A stretch of 64,000 nt of DNA from an uncultured Candidatus Melainabacteria bacterium (GTDB lineage Bacteria > Cyanobacteriota > Vampirovibrionia > Gastranaerophilales > Gastranaerophilaceae). This document shows positions 26,181 through 35,848 of this stretch, in pieces. Both the position numbers and the translations under genes were made by a program. Each line of letters opens with the position of its first letter. Position 1 is the first letter of the stretch. The stretch covers positions 62,001 to 126,000 of the forward strand of contig CAKVLI010000002.1 of the NCBI GenBank assembly GCA_934757155.1, written 5' to 3'. Below the pieces are notes generated by a model. That model was not told the DNA's origin and ran no database searches. It saw only the letters and a program-made list of their open reading frames with translations.

Positions 26181-27528
26181 AATACTTCTCCGCTTGATTT
26201 TTCAAATGTTTTCCCAAATTTGTTATAGTTCCCGCACCTAAGCCGATTACAACATTTCCTTTTTTCAAAGTCGGCATAAGTTTTTTTGAAACTTCTTCCA
26301 TACTACCGCCGATGTATTCAGAACCGTCAAGATCTGCCGAGAACTTATGTCCGGTAACCCCTTCAATAGGCTCTTCTGATGCAGCATAAACATCAGTTAC
26401 AACCACGCGTCCCGCATTATCAAAAGCGTCTTTAAAGTCGTTCCAAAGCCCTTTTAGACGAGTGTATCTGTGAGGCTGGAACACCGCAACGATATTGTCT
26501 TTGCCGAATCTTGTCGCTGCTGCTTCAAGAGTGGATTTGATTTCGGTCGGGTGGTGAGCATAGTCGTCATAAACAGAAACTCCGTTTATCTCACAAACCT
26601 TTTGAAATCTTCGGCCCATACCTTCAAAGCCCGCAAACAAATCTTTGACACAGTCAATATTCACACCACCGGCTTCGTTCAACGCAGCAATGACAGCTAA
26701 TGTATTATAAACATTGTGTTCCCCGCAAATAGTTATAAAAATATCAGATAACAGACGATTGTGATGATACACATCAAACTGCGTACCTTCTTTAGAATAT
26801 CTGATATTCCTAGCAGTATAATCAGCATCATATAAGCCAAATGTTACAAAATCGCCCTTTAAAAGTTGATTACCTTTGTTATCAATATTGATGATTACCT
26901 TCTTAGAGTTGTGAACAGCAGTTTCAAAAGTCTTAACCAAATCCGACAAACCGTGTTTATAAAAATCTACGTGATCTTCTTCAATATTATTAATAACAAG
27001 AATGTCCGGATTATATTTAACAATCGTTCCGTCACTCTCATCAAGCTCTGCCACAAAATACTTGCCGATTTTGTGCTGTGCATTTGTGTGAATTTCCGGA
27101 ACAATTCCACCCACTACAAAAGAAGGCTGCAGTTCAGCTTTTTCCAGCAAATATGACGCAAAACCGCTAGTTGTAGTCTTTCCGTGCGTGCCTGAAAAAC
27201 CAATAAAGATTTTACCATTATCCTGCGCAGATTTTGCAATTTCTTCTAATAAATCAGAACGGTGATAAATTTTTAAACCCAGTTTTCTTGCTTCAACCAA
27301 CTCCGGATTACTATCTTTAATTGCCGTACTAACGACAACAACTGCATCTTTCGGCACATTCTCTTCACAATGCCCGATATGAACTGTTGCACCGAGTTCT
27401 CTAAGTGCATCAATGTACTTACTTTCTTGTATATCAGAGCCTGACACAGTATTACCTTCTTCCAGAAGATATTTTGCAAGTCCGCTCATCCCTATTCCGC
27501 CTATCGCGATAAAATGATATTTTCCCAA
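26164..27528 (-). CDS. murC: UDP-N-acetylmuramate--L-alanine ligase
   Basis: A 454-residue Mur ligase adding L-Ala to UDP-MurNAc. N-terminal IAIGGIGMSGLA, ATP loop GTHGKTTTSGF, ELDESDGTIV, NIEEDHVDFY, and DDYAHHPTEI followed by FQPHRYTRLK are all present. The start is TTG 27528 with an AGAGGT site. First gene of the murC-murB-ddl-ftsQ-hemW operon. The 140-bp space to the divergent 27670 gene holds its promoter. Confidence 0.97.
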   Translation of the reverse strand: MGKYHFIAIGGIGMSGLAKYLLEEGNTVSGSDIQESKYIDALRELGATVHIGHCEENVPKDAVVVVSTAIKDSNPELVEARKLGLKIYHRSDLLEEIAKSAQDNGKIFIGFSGTHGKTTTSGFASYLLEKAELQPSFVVGGIVPEIHTNAQHKIGKYFVAELDESDGTIVKYNPDILVINNIEEDHVDFYKHGLSDLVKTFETAVHNSKKVIINIDNKGNQLLKGDFVTFGLYDADYTARNIRYSKEGTQFDVYHHNRLLSDIFITICGEHNVYNTLAVIAALNEAGGVNIDCVKDLFAGFEGMGRRFQKVCEINGVSVYDDYAHHPTEIKSTLEAAATRFGKDNIVAVFQPHRYTRLKGLWNDFKDAFDNAGRVVVTDVYAASEEPIEGVTGHKFSADLDGSEYIGGSMEEVSKKLMPTLKKGNVVIGLGAGTITNLGKHLKNQAEKYFASRS

Positions 27529-27669
27529 TTTAATTACCTCTTAAAACCTTATAACTATTATAGTATAAAGGCGAGTTTATGTACATTGTAATTTTTCTTA
27601 ACAAACAGGCAAATTTTGCACAAAAGATGTTTTTATATAAACAAGTGTAGAAGTAATATCGGAACGCGC

Positions 27670-28581
27670 ATGACATCAATTCCAAGTGTAGAACCAAATG
27701 TTTCTCAACCAATACAAGAAGAACAGACTAAAGTAAAACAAAAGAAAAAGCATTATCCTTTAGCCTCAATAGGTGCCCTTGTCGGTTCAAGTGCTATTTC
27801 TTACATGAGTCAACCGATTGCAAATAAGCAAATTTTACCTGCTATGAGAAAGACTTATCGACTTCCTCAAGATACGATTGATATAATTCATGATGGTGCA
27901 AGACAAGCACTTGAAGAATCAGGACTAAAAGCAAAAGGGGTTAGGATAAGGTATTTAGATGGAAGAAATTATTTTGCTCAAATAATAAAAACAATAATGG
28001 GGGAGCAGCGCAGAGAACAACCTTTAAAAGAATTCCTTGATGCCATTAATATCGAGCCTATTCGACAAGGAATGAATGCCGGTTTTGTCAATAAAAACTA
28101 CATTTTTAAAGATTTTGATGGTACAAAAAAACTTTACCTCAAGAAAAATTCAATATTAATGCCAAAGAATAATATTTCCGGTGCAGTATTCCACGAAATG
28201 GGACACGCAATGAACTACAATTTTAGCAAAATAGGAAAAGTTTTGCAGAAAGCGCGCCCAATAGCAATGGTCACTCCTGGGTTAATAGCTCTTTACGGTG
28301 CATGTTCAAAGAAAAATGATTCTAAAGCAAATAACTTCGTACGTGACCATGCCGGATTATTAGCCTTCGCCTCAACAGTACCTATGCTTATTGAAGAAGG
28401 TATGGCAACGATTAAAGGTCAAAAATATGCAAATAAGTTGCTACCAAAAGAAGTTGCTGCAAAAGTGTTAAAAGGAAATAAAATTGCATACTGCTCTTAC
28501 GCGCTCGTGGGAATATTGAGCGGTTTATCTGCATTCACAGCGGTAAAAATCAAAGACCACTTCGTTAACAAGAAGAATTAA
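27670..28581 (+). CDS. Putative membrane-anchored zinc metallopeptidase (gluzincin-like)
   Basis: A 303-residue protein from ATG 27670; a longer TTG/ATG-started version would add an unlikely Cys/Arg-rich leader. A basic segment (21-28) precedes a probable membrane helix (29-50), and another hydrophobic stretch lies near the C-terminus. The zinc motif is HEMGH (175-179) and a later EEGMA (242-246) could supply the third ligand and the Ala typical of gluzincins. The lineage-specific context gives no substrate. It converges with cysE (17-bp overlap). Ribosome site is weak. Confidence 0.78.
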   Translation: MTSIPSVEPNVSQPIQEEQTKVKQKKKHYPLASIGALVGSSAISYMSQPIANKQILPAMRKTYRLPQDTIDIIHDGARQALEESGLKAKGVRIRYLDGRNYFAQIIKTIMGEQRREQPLKEFLDAINIEPIRQGMNAGFVNKNYIFKDFDGTKKLYLKKNSILMPKNNISGAVFHEMGHAMNYNFSKIGKVLQKARPIAMVTPGLIALYGACSKKNDSKANNFVRDHAGLLAFASTVPMLIEEGMATIKGQKYANKLLPKEVAAKVLKGNKIAYCSYALVGILSGLSAFTAVKIKDHFVNKKN

Positions 28582-29209
28582 GTTTTTCTTTGAGTTCTTG
28601 GACTTCGTACTTAAGCCTGTTTAGTTCACATTTTACAGGGTCAGGGATTCTGTTATGCATCAGAATGCCATCCGGAGAAACAAAATGCTGATGAACAATT
28701 CTCCCCGGCACACCAACAACCGTGCAGTTTTCCGGAACATCTTCTACCACAACGGAGCCGGCACCGACTCTTGTATTATCGCCTATCGTAATGTTTCCCA
28801 AAACCTTTGCACCCGCACCGATAATTACGTTATTCCCAATGGTCGGGTGACGTTTCCCGTGTTCGTTTCCCGTTCCGCCAAGCGTAACCTGCTGATAAAT
28901 CAATACGTCGTCGCCAATAATAGTAGTTTCGCCTATTACAACCCCTTCTCCGTGGTCAATAAAAAATCTGTTACCGATTCTGGCTTTTGGGTGGATTTCT
29001 ATACCCGTAAAAATTCTTGTCCAATAAGAAATCAATCTCGGAATAAACGGCACATTCCAGTAAGCAAGCTTGTGCGCTATTCTGTGAGAAATAAGAGCTT
29101 GAAGCCCCGGATAACAGAAAATAATTTCGAGCAAACTATTCGCTGCAGGGTCTTTGTCGTAAATAACATTAATATCTTCTTTAATTTTTTTTATCGCTCT
29201 TAATAACAT
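28565..29209 (-). CDS. cysE: Serine O-acetyltransferase
   Basis: A 214-residue acetyl-CoA dependent enzyme, the first step of cysteine synthesis. N-terminal helices ([14 protein letters not shown]) lead to a left-handed beta-helix with hexapeptide repeats: [57 protein letters not shown] prefer ATG 29209 to the one at 29239, because a GGTAGAGAG site precedes it and homologues start there. Four bases after cysK, with which it forms a two-gene operon. Confidence 0.95.
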   Translation of the reverse strand: MLLRAIKKIKEDINVIYDKDPAANSLLEIIFCYPGLQALISHRIAHKLAYWNVPFIPRLISYWTRIFTGIEIHPKARIGNRFFIDHGEGVVIGETTIIGDDVLIYQQVTLGGTGNEHGKRHPTIGNNVIIGAGAKVLGNITIGDNTRVGAGSVVVEDVPENCTVVGVPGRIVHQHFVSPDGILMHNRIPDPVKCELNRLKYEVQELKEKLNSSC

Positions 29210-29213
29210 CTCT

Positions 29214-30083
29214 CTACCACACAGATAAGTATCTTTCACCGTTATCAGGAATTATTGCAACCACGACTTTTTCAGGGTATTTTTTTGCTAACTCTTCTGC
29301 AGCAACTACATTTGCTCCCGCAGAAATTCCACAGAAAATTCCGTGTTTTTGCGCCAATTCTTTAGCTTTAGCAATCGCATCATCGCCTTTTACAGTCAAA
29401 ATTCCGTCAATTAGTTTACCTTGACATATTTCAGGGATAAAGTTTGCACCGATACCCTGAATTTTATGCGGTCCGGCTTTACCTTCCGTAAACAAAGGAC
29501 TCTCAGCAGGCTCAACACCATAGACTTTAACTTCGCGTGGGAGATATTCTCTCAGTCCGAAAGCCGTTCCGCCGGTTCCAATACCTGCAACTACAATGTC
29601 AACATTTTTACCGGTGTCGTCCAAAATCTCTTTCGCGGTCTGCTTATGCGCCTTCGGATTATCAGGGTTAGCAAACTGCATCGGAATCCAAGCGTTGTCA
29701 TAGCTGTTTTTAAGTTCAATTGCTTTTTCAACAGCACCCTTCATTCCTTCAGATGCCGGTGTCAAAACGAGTTCAGCACCGTAAGCCGCAATATTCTTGC
29801 GTCTTTCCATTGACATACTCTCCGGCATACAGATAATAATTTTCATCCCAAGAACCGCACAAACCATCGCAAGACCGATTCCTGTATTCCCGCTTGTCGG
29901 CTCAATTATCACAGTGTCTTTATTAATTTCACCACGCTCAAGCGCACTCTTAATCATTGAATACGAAGCTCTATCCTTGATTGAACTTGAAGGATTAAAA
30001 TATTCCAACTTCAAAAGAATATTCTCCTTGTATTCCACCATAGGAGTGTTTCCTATTGTTTCCAGAATATTATTGTATATCAT
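29214..30083 (-). CDS. cysK: Cysteine synthase (O-acetylserine sulfhydrylase)
   Basis: A 289-residue PLP enzyme joining O-acetylserine and sulfide. The PLP Lys is in SSSIKDRAS, the Asn/Thr loop is [11 protein letters not shown], the phosphate-binding Gly loop is [10 protein letters not shown], and the C-terminal region carries GISAGAN. It is short (289 against about 300-310), with a compact N-terminus. The start lies 69 bp after tyrS with a REP-like hairpin between them. Confidence 0.95.
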   Translation of the reverse strand: MIYNNILETIGNTPMVEYKENILLKLEYFNPSSSIKDRASYSMIKSALERGEINKDTVIIEPTSGNTGIGLAMVCAVLGMKIIICMPESMSMERRKNIAAYGAELVLTPASEGMKGAVEKAIELKNSYDNAWIPMQFANPDNPKAHKQTAKEILDDTGKNVDIVVAGIGTGGTAFGLREYLPREVKVYGVEPAESPLFTEGKAGPHKIQGIGANFIPEICQGKLIDGILTVKGDDAIAKAKELAQKHGIFCGISAGANVVAAEELAKKYPEKVVVAIIPDNGERYLSVW

Positions 30084-30102
30084 TGTTATCCCCTCACCCC
30101 AG

Positions 30103-30125
30103 CCCTCTCCCGCCAGGCGAGGGAG
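30103..30125. repeat. REP-like palindrome between tyrS and cysK
   Basis: TCTCCC-GCC pairs with GGC-GAGGGAGA with one bulged base. Preceded by CCCCTCACCCCAGCC. It shares the CCCTCTCCC core with the element at 10552-10570. There is no T run, so it may modulate rather than stop transcription between tyrS and cysK. Confidence 0.45.
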
Positions 30126-30152
30126 AAACCAAGACGCACCTAATTTTCTTAA

Positions 30153-31370
30153 TTATACCAACTTTGCGAATTTTCTCTTGCCTGCCTGCAAAACCGCATC
30201 CATAGCAGGAGTAACGACAAACGCTGTGTCAGAGATTTTCTCTCCGTTAATTTTTACACCGCCACCTTGAATCAAGCGTTTAGCTTCGCCTTTACTTTGT
30301 ACAAAGTTGAGTTCAACGAGCAAATCAAGAATGTTTTTGTCAGAATCAATCTTAACACTTTCAATATCTTCCGGTATTCCCTTGTTGGATACAACATTGA
30401 TAAACTCTTCTTGAGCTTTATCCGCACCGTCTTTACCGTGATATTCTTCCGTAATCATATGTGCAAGCTTCATCTTAATATCACGCGGATTTATTGAACC
30501 TGATTCAATTTCTTTATCCATTGTTACTAGTTCTGATTGCGGAACGTCGGTTAAAAGCGAATAATAACGGGTAATTAAAGTATCCGGAATACTCATCAGC
30601 TTGCCGAACATATCCTTCGCGCTGTCGGTAAGCGAAATACAGTGTTCAGGATAAGTTTTAGACATCTTAACAACCCCGTCAGTACCTTCCAACAGAGGAA
30701 GCATCATTACAAGCTGAGGATATTTCTTACCGTAAGCTGCTTGAATTTCGCGTCCCAAGAGGGTATTAAATCTTTGGTCTGTACCACCCAATTCTATATC
30801 TGAATCAATTGCGACAGAGTCATAAGCCTGCATAAGAGGATAGAAGAACTCGTGAATAGCAATCGGACGACCGTCAGCATAACGTTTCGCGAAATCATCT
30901 CTTGTCATCATCTGTGCAACAGTAACATTAGACGCAAGCTTCAAAAGCTCAGTAAAGCTCATCTTGTGAAGCCAATCAGCGTTGTTTGCAACTTCAGCTT
31001 CAGATACATCAAGAACTTTTGACATCTGTTCAAAATAAGTCTTAGCATTTTCTTCAACCTGTTCTTTTGTCAAAGCCGGTCTTGTATCAGATTTTCCGGA
31101 AGGGTCACCCACCATAGCAGTCGCACCACCGACAATAAGAACAATTTTATGTCCGAGTTTTTGAAATTCTCTCAACTTTCTCATAACAACAGTATGCCCC
31201 AAGTGTAAGTCCGGTCTTGTCGGGTCCATACCAAGTTTTACTCTTAGTGGGGTATTCGTATCTGCTGCGTGCTGTAACTTAGCCGCCAACTCATTTATTC
31301 CCCCGGGTAAAACCTCTGCGTTACGGGTTAATTGCATAGCTTGTTCAATAAACTCTTGTCTGATTTCCAT
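30153..31370 (-). CDS. tyrS: Tyrosyl-tRNA synthetase
   Basis: A 405-residue class I synthetase. It has the HIGH-type motif HLGH (DLHLGHTVVM), GDPSGKS soon after, and the second signature as KMSKT in place of KMSKS. A C-terminal S4 RNA-binding domain (LLVELNFVQSKGEAKRLIQGGGVKING) is present. The layout fits the TyrZ-like group rather than the E. coli-like one. GGAGAGGA precedes the ATG. It transcribes toward cysK-cysE and may be cotranscribed. Confidence 0.96.
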   Translation of the reverse strand: MEIRQEFIEQAMQLTRNAEVLPGGINELAAKLQHAADTNTPLRVKLGMDPTRPDLHLGHTVVMRKLREFQKLGHKIVLIVGGATAMVGDPSGKSDTRPALTKEQVEENAKTYFEQMSKVLDVSEAEVANNADWLHKMSFTELLKLASNVTVAQMMTRDDFAKRYADGRPIAIHEFFYPLMQAYDSVAIDSDIELGGTDQRFNTLLGREIQAAYGKKYPQLVMMLPLLEGTDGVVKMSKTYPEHCISLTDSAKDMFGKLMSIPDTLITRYYSLLTDVPQSELVTMDKEIESGSINPRDIKMKLAHMITEEYHGKDGADKAQEEFINVVSNKGIPEDIESVKIDSDKNILDLLVELNFVQSKGEAKRLIQGGGVKINGEKISDTAFVVTPAMDAVLQAGKRKFAKLV

Positions 31371-31430
31371 CTATCCTCTCCTATAATTTCCTTTAATAAT
31401 AACAAAAAAAAGCAATTTTATAAAGCAATC

Positions 31431-31446
31431 TGTTTTAATATATATA
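31431..31446 (+). promoter_or_regulatory. Extended -10 promoter placing the transcript start on the ATG
   Basis: TGT-TTTAAT (31431-31439) ends exactly seven bases before the A of ATG 31446, the normal distance from the -10 box to +1. There is no Shine-Dalgarno sequence. This implies a leaderless mRNA for the 31446 gene. Confidence 0.45.
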
Positions 31447-32075
31447 TGGGAATAGTAAATTTAACGCGGGCTGCTCTGCCTAAGTTATCAAAAATTAGTA
31501 AGGTCAATATTGAATCTGTGAATTCTATGCCTGAAATGGTCTTGAACAAGATGATTAGAAACAGGCAGAAAGGCATAGTTCACGTTGATATGAACAGATG
31601 CGCCGCCGCCAGAATCACCGAACAAGGAATCAACACAATTTACACAGATGGTCTTGCAGGGTGTAATTCTGTTGGCTTAGTAGCCAAAGGACTGGATGGC
31701 AAACCTATTGCAATGCTTTCTCATTATGTTCCGACAAATGTTTCCGGACAAATAAGCGCACTAGAAAAACAATTGGCAACATACGACTACTACTTGGATA
31801 AGTCATATAAGCCGAAGCTTTTCTTCAATATAAGGGGTGAAAACACATCAAATGGATTCACCGCGACTCAAAACCCAATAATCGAAAAGGTTAAAGAGGT
31901 TATGTCAAAATTTTTCCCAAAAGGTTCTGATATCTCAATAGAGCCTTATTTAACACAATCTACCGAACCATTTTTCTCAAGGGCAAACATTTTCCAATTC
32001 GACCCGACAAACTTGAATAAATTAAAAATAACAAATGTAGGTGAAAAAGAAAAGTTTTTAGATTTGATGATGTAA
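31446..32075 (+). CDS. Candidate CheD/CNF1-like cysteine deamidase-fold protein
   Basis: A 209-residue protein from ATG 31446; a longer frame upstream lies over the tyrS promoter and is unlikely. Residues 67-95 read T-D-G-L-A-G-C...H-Y-V-P: Thr67, Cys73 in an LxGC motif, and His93. CheD deamidases have Thr-x5-Cys in a (G)LGSC motif followed by His in H-x-x-LP. The toxins CNF1 and BLF1 have LSGC and a later His. The strands around them (NSVGLVAKG, GKPIAMLSHYVP) also fit. No chemotaxis genes are nearby and there is no signal peptide. The match is motif-level only; the substrate is unknown. Confidence 0.72.
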   Translation: MGIVNLTRAALPKLSKISKVNIESVNSMPEMVLNKMIRNRQKGIVHVDMNRCAAARITEQGINTIYTDGLAGCNSVGLVAKGLDGKPIAMLSHYVPTNVSGQISALEKQLATYDYYLDKSYKPKLFFNIRGENTSNGFTATQNPIIEKVKEVMSKFFPKGSDISIEPYLTQSTEPFFSRANIFQFDPTNLNKLKITNVGEKEKFLDLMM

Positions 32076-32078
32076 GAT

Positions 32079-32405
32079 TTATTCTTTAATCAAGCTTTTA
32101 GTCACATTGTATAAAATATCTAATTTTTGGGGATTCTTGGCAATTTTTAGCACGCTTTTCTGAATTTCATCAACTAATTCACTTTCCTCTTTTAGGTGAT
32201 TTGTAGCAAAAAGTTCCTCTGTTGTAGTATTCAAGGCTTTAACAATTTTATCCAAGGTTTCTGCAGTAACAAAATTTTCTCCAATCTCAATCCCGCTCAA
32301 GGTTCTTTGAGATACATCTACCGCCTCCGCAAGCTGCTCTTGAGTCAATCCGCGGTTAAGTCTCATTCGTTTAATCTTTTTACCTAGTTCTTCCTTAATA
32401 CCCAT
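32079..32405 (-). CDS. XRE-family transcriptional regulator
   Basis: A 108-residue protein with an N-terminal helix-turn-helix (residues 8-62: LGKKIKRMRLNRGLTQEQLAEAVDVSQRTLSGIE), similar to Cro/C1-type repressors, and a helical C-terminal tail (70-108), probably for dimerisation. It is convergent with the deamidase-like gene (3 bp apart) and divergent from the EF-hand gene across 230 bp. A target cannot be named. AAGG lies before the ATG. Confidence 0.88.
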   Translation of the reverse strand: MGIKEELGKKIKRMRLNRGLTQEQLAEAVDVSQRTLSGIEIGENFVTAETLDKIVKALNTTTEELFATNHLKEESELVDEIQKSVLKIAKNPQKLDILYNVTKSLIKE

Positions 32406-32635
32406 ACAAAACCTTTAATAAAAACAATAATTTTATACTTTAAATTTCATTAAATCTATCAAAAATGTCTTTAAATGTATTTTATATTAAGTTTTGTAAA
32501 CCTGTAATGAGGCTATACATCTATGTTTTAAGATTTTAGAAATCAAATTGCATAAAATTGAGCAATTTTTATAAACAAAAATACTTTATATATACATAAA
32601 CACGATGAGTAAAAATAATAGAAAAGGAGAACTCT

Positions 32636-32974
32636 ATGCAACCAATTGCACGAGAAGGTATTAAAGTATTCAACCCGAAAATCGGCACAAAAAGAGAGGA
32701 ATCAACTACCAATGCAGATAAAGCATTGTTTGATAAAATCGATAAAAACAAAGATGGGGTTATTGATGCAAAAGAATTTTGGGGACATCATAGCGATTTG
32801 TACCCTATATTTCGCCCAGGTATAGACGGCAAATCTCAGCCAATTAAAGATTTTCTTCCAATAATACCTATGGGTGGAGATAATAAATCTAACACAGAAG
32901 AGACCCTAGAATCAGCTAAAAAAAGAATTGAAAAAACACAAAATAAAACTAACATTTTGGACACATTTCTTTAG
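32636..32974 (+). CDS. Small single EF-hand protein
   Basis: A 112-residue protein with one well-formed EF-hand loop DKNKDGVIDAKE (about residues 36-47) flanked by helices ALFDKI and FWGHH. The rest is polar, with a helical Lys/Glu-rich end (ETLESAKKRIEKTQ). No signal peptide. Calcium binding is likely from the loop; a role in signalling or on the surface is open. AAAGGAG precedes the ATG. The upstream 230 bp is A/T rich without other features I can define. Confidence 0.8.
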   Translation: MQPIAREGIKVFNPKIGTKREESTTNADKALFDKIDKNKDGVIDAKEFWGHHSDLYPIFRPGIDGKSQPIKDFLPIIPMGGDNKSNTEETLESAKKRIEKTQNKTNILDTFL

Positions 32975-33004
32975 AAATATAAATGTTAAAAACTAGAAGA
33001 CGAA

Positions 33005-33044
33005 AAAAGAAGCGGTCACCAATTGGTGACCGCTTCTTTTTATT
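33005..33044. terminator. Bidirectional terminator between the EF-hand gene and adhE
   Basis: A 16-bp stem (AAAAGAAGCGGTCACC with GGTGACCGCTTCTTTT), AATT loop, and T runs on both strands. It lies between two convergent genes. Confidence 0.92.
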
Positions 33045-33055
33045 TATTAGAATTA

Positions 33056-35707
33056 TTACATTCTGCCGTAGTAAGCGTCAATGTAGATTTTCTTGATATC
33101 TTCCATCAACGGATATACAGGGTTTGCACCTGTACATTGGTCGTCGAATGCAAGTTCAACCAACTGATCAAGGTTGTCCATGAATGTCTTTTCATCAACA
33201 CCAAAGTCTTTGATTGACTTAGGAAGTTCAATCTTATCCATCAATTCATCAACTGCCTTGATAAGAAGTTCAACTTTTTCGTCATCAGTCTTACCACCCA
33301 AGCCTAATTCATCCGCGATTTGACCATATTTAGTCTTAGCGCAAGGGAATTTGTATTGAGGGAAGATTGCTTGTTTCTTAGGTGCATCTGATGCGTTATA
33401 CTTGATGATTTGTCTGAACAACAATGCGTTAGCAACACCGTGTGGAACATGGTACATTGCACCAAGTTTGTGAGCCATTGAGTGGCACAAACCTAAGAAT
33501 GAGTTAGCAAATGCCATACCTGCAATAGTTGCTGCATAGTGCATTTTTTCTCTTGCGATAGGGTCATTAGCACCTTCTTTGTATGAACGTTCTAAGTATC
33601 TGAATACCAACTTAGTGGCTTCCAAAGCGTTTGAATTTGTAAAGTTTGTAGCCATACAAGATACATAAGCTTCAAAAGAGTGAACTAATGCATCGATACC
33701 TGAAGCAGCTGTCAAGCCTTTTGGCATACCGTCAACAAAGTTAGGGTCAACAATAGCCATATTCGGTGTCAATGCGTAATCAGCGATTGCGTATTTTACG
33801 TGAGTTTCGTCATCAGTGATGATTGCAAACGGAGTTACTTCTGAACCTGTACCTGAAGTTGTAGGGATAGCAACCATAGTAGCCTTTTTACCCAATTCAG
33901 GAATTCTACAAATTCTCTTTCTGATATCCATAAATCTCATTGCGATATCTTCAAAGTTTGTATCAGGTTGTTCATACAATAACCACATAATCTTAGCTGC
34001 GTCCATTGGAGAACCGCCACCTAATGAAATAATTACATCAGGTTCAAACGGTTTCATAATAGCCATAGCTTGATCAATCGTTGACAATGTAGGATCCGGT
34101 TTAACATCGAAGAATACTTCGTGTTCAATACCGATATCGTCAAGAACGTTAGTTATAGCATTAACTGCGCCTGAGTTAAACAAGAATCTGTCTGTTACGA
34201 TAAATGCACGTTTTTTACCTTCAAGTTCACGAAGAGCTAAGTCAGTAGCGCCTCTCTTGAAGTAAACTTTAGAAGGAACTTTGAACCATAACATATTTTC
34301 TCTCCTTTCAGCGACAGTTTTGTAGTTCAATAAGTTTTCAACACCTACGTTACCTGATACAGCGTTTCCGCCCCAAGATCCGCAACCAAGTGTGAGTGAC
34401 GGTTCTAACTTGAAGTTGTACAAGTCACCGATACCACCTTGGGATGAAGGTTGGTTAATCAAAACTCTGCAGGTAGGCATTTTTTCTGCATAAGAGTCAA
34501 TTCTGTCTGTCTTTCTTTCATCAGTGTAAAGAACAGATGTGTGACCTGCACCACCTTTTGAAACAAGTTCGTAAGCCATTTCAGCAGCTTCTGCGTAGTC
34601 TTTTGCTCTGTACATAGAAAGAACCGGGGATAATTTTTCTCTTGAAAATGGATCTTCCCAATCAACTTTAGGTCTTTCAACAAGAAGAATCTTAGCGTTG
34701 TCAGGAGCTTTGAATCCTGCCATTTCAGCAATGTGATGTGCGCTTTGACCAACAACAGCAGGGTTAGCAGTACCTCTGGCAGGGTCAATCAATGGCATAT
34801 CAGCTAATTTCTTGGTTTCAGACTTGTTAAGAATATATGCGCCTCTGTATTCAAATTCGTTTCTTACTTCTTCGTAAACGCTGTCAACAACGATAACTGA
34901 TTGTTCAGAAGCACAAATCATACCGTTATCAAATGTTTTTGACATAAGGATTGAAGAAACAGCCATTTTGATATCAGCAGTTTCATCAATAACTGCAGAA
35001 GTGTTACCAGGACCAACACCTAATGCAGGGTTACCTGATGAGTAAGCAGCCTTAACCATACCAGGACCGCCTGTCGCCAAAATACAATCGATTGAAGGGT
35101 GTTTCATCAATGCACTTGAAAGTTCGATTGAAGGAACATCAATCCAACCGATAATGTTTTCCGGAGCACCGGCTTTAACTGCAGCATCAAGAACTAATTT
35201 TGCAGCTGCAATTGTAGATTTTTTAGCTCTAGGGTGTGGTGAGAAAATAATACCATTTCTTGTTTTCAAAGAAATCAATGATTTGAAAATTGCTGTAGAA
35301 GTAGGGTTTGTTGTAGGAACAATACCTGCAAGAACACCCAGAGGTTCAGCAACAATCTTGATTCCGTTTGCTTTATCTTCTTTTATGATACCGCAAGTTT
35401 TTGCGTGTTTGTGTTTGTTGTAGATGTATTCAGAAGCGAAGTGGTTCTTGATAATTTTATCTTCAAGAACACCCATTCCTGTTTCTTCTACAGCCATTCT
35501 TGCCAAAGGAATACGAGCCTTATCAGCTGCTGCAGCCGCCGCTTTGAAAATAGCGTCAACTTTTTCCTGAGAATAAGTTGCAAAAATTCTTTGCGCTTTG
35601 TGAACTTTAGAAATCAATACTTCCAACTGGTCCAATGTTTCAACTACATCCGGAGCGTTAAGAGTTTTTTCTAATTTTTCAACTGTTTTTTTAGTTTTCG
35701 TTGCCAT
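33056..35707 (-). CDS. adhE: Bifunctional aldehyde/alcohol dehydrogenase AdhE
   Basis: An 883-residue fusion enzyme that reduces acetyl-CoA to acetaldehyde and then ethanol, regenerating NAD in fermentation. The N-terminal aldehyde dehydrogenase half has catalytic Cys in NGMICASEQ and GPGNTSAVID. The C-terminal iron-dependent alcohol dehydrogenase has GGGSPMDAAK and metal ligands in FLGLCHSMAHKLGAMYHVPHG. The start is ATG 35707 with an AGGAGA site, not the longer frame upstream. AdhE proteins assemble into helical spirosomes. Confidence 0.97.
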   Translation of the reverse strand: MATKTKKTVEKLEKTLNAPDVVETLDQLEVLISKVHKAQRIFATYSQEKVDAIFKAAAAAADKARIPLARMAVEETGMGVLEDKIIKNHFASEYIYNKHKHAKTCGIIKEDKANGIKIVAEPLGVLAGIVPTTNPTSTAIFKSLISLKTRNGIIFSPHPRAKKSTIAAAKLVLDAAVKAGAPENIIGWIDVPSIELSSALMKHPSIDCILATGGPGMVKAAYSSGNPALGVGPGNTSAVIDETADIKMAVSSILMSKTFDNGMICASEQSVIVVDSVYEEVRNEFEYRGAYILNKSETKKLADMPLIDPARGTANPAVVGQSAHHIAEMAGFKAPDNAKILLVERPKVDWEDPFSREKLSPVLSMYRAKDYAEAAEMAYELVSKGGAGHTSVLYTDERKTDRIDSYAEKMPTCRVLINQPSSQGGIGDLYNFKLEPSLTLGCGSWGGNAVSGNVGVENLLNYKTVAERRENMLWFKVPSKVYFKRGATDLALRELEGKKRAFIVTDRFLFNSGAVNAITNVLDDIGIEHEVFFDVKPDPTLSTIDQAMAIMKPFEPDVIISLGGGSPMDAAKIMWLLYEQPDTNFEDIAMRFMDIRKRICRIPELGKKATMVAIPTTSGTGSEVTPFAIITDDETHVKYAIADYALTPNMAIVDPNFVDGMPKGLTAASGIDALVHSFEAYVSCMATNFTNSNALEATKLVFRYLERSYKEGANDPIAREKMHYAATIAGMAFANSFLGLCHSMAHKLGAMYHVPHGVANALLFRQIIKYNASDAPKKQAIFPQYKFPCAKTKYGQIADELGLGGKTDDEKVELLIKAVDELMDKIELPKSIKDFGVDEKTFMDNLDQLVELAFDDQCTGANPVYPLMEDIKKIYIDAYYGRM

Positions 35708-35749
35708 ATTAGTTATGTCTCCTATCTTATGTACTGGATATTCAATAAT

Positions 35750-35778
35750 ATTACAACACAACGGAAAATTAGAGTCAA
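35750..35778 (-). promoter_or_regulatory. Promoter of adhE
   Basis: On the minus strand TTGACT and TGTAAT are separated by 17 bp, giving a leader of about 37 nt to ATG 35707. I see no clear Rex-type operator. Confidence 0.5.
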
Positions 35779-35848
35779 CAAAGGGATAAAAGGGAGTTAA
35801 AGTCAGACACACTCTATAAAATAGCCCTCTAACCCGCACCTCGAAACA

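Noticed and set aside
32636..32974. Considered as an antitoxin or toxin next to the XRE gene
   Set aside because: The EF-hand loop is clear, the genes are divergent with 230 bp between them, and there is no toxin-like fold.
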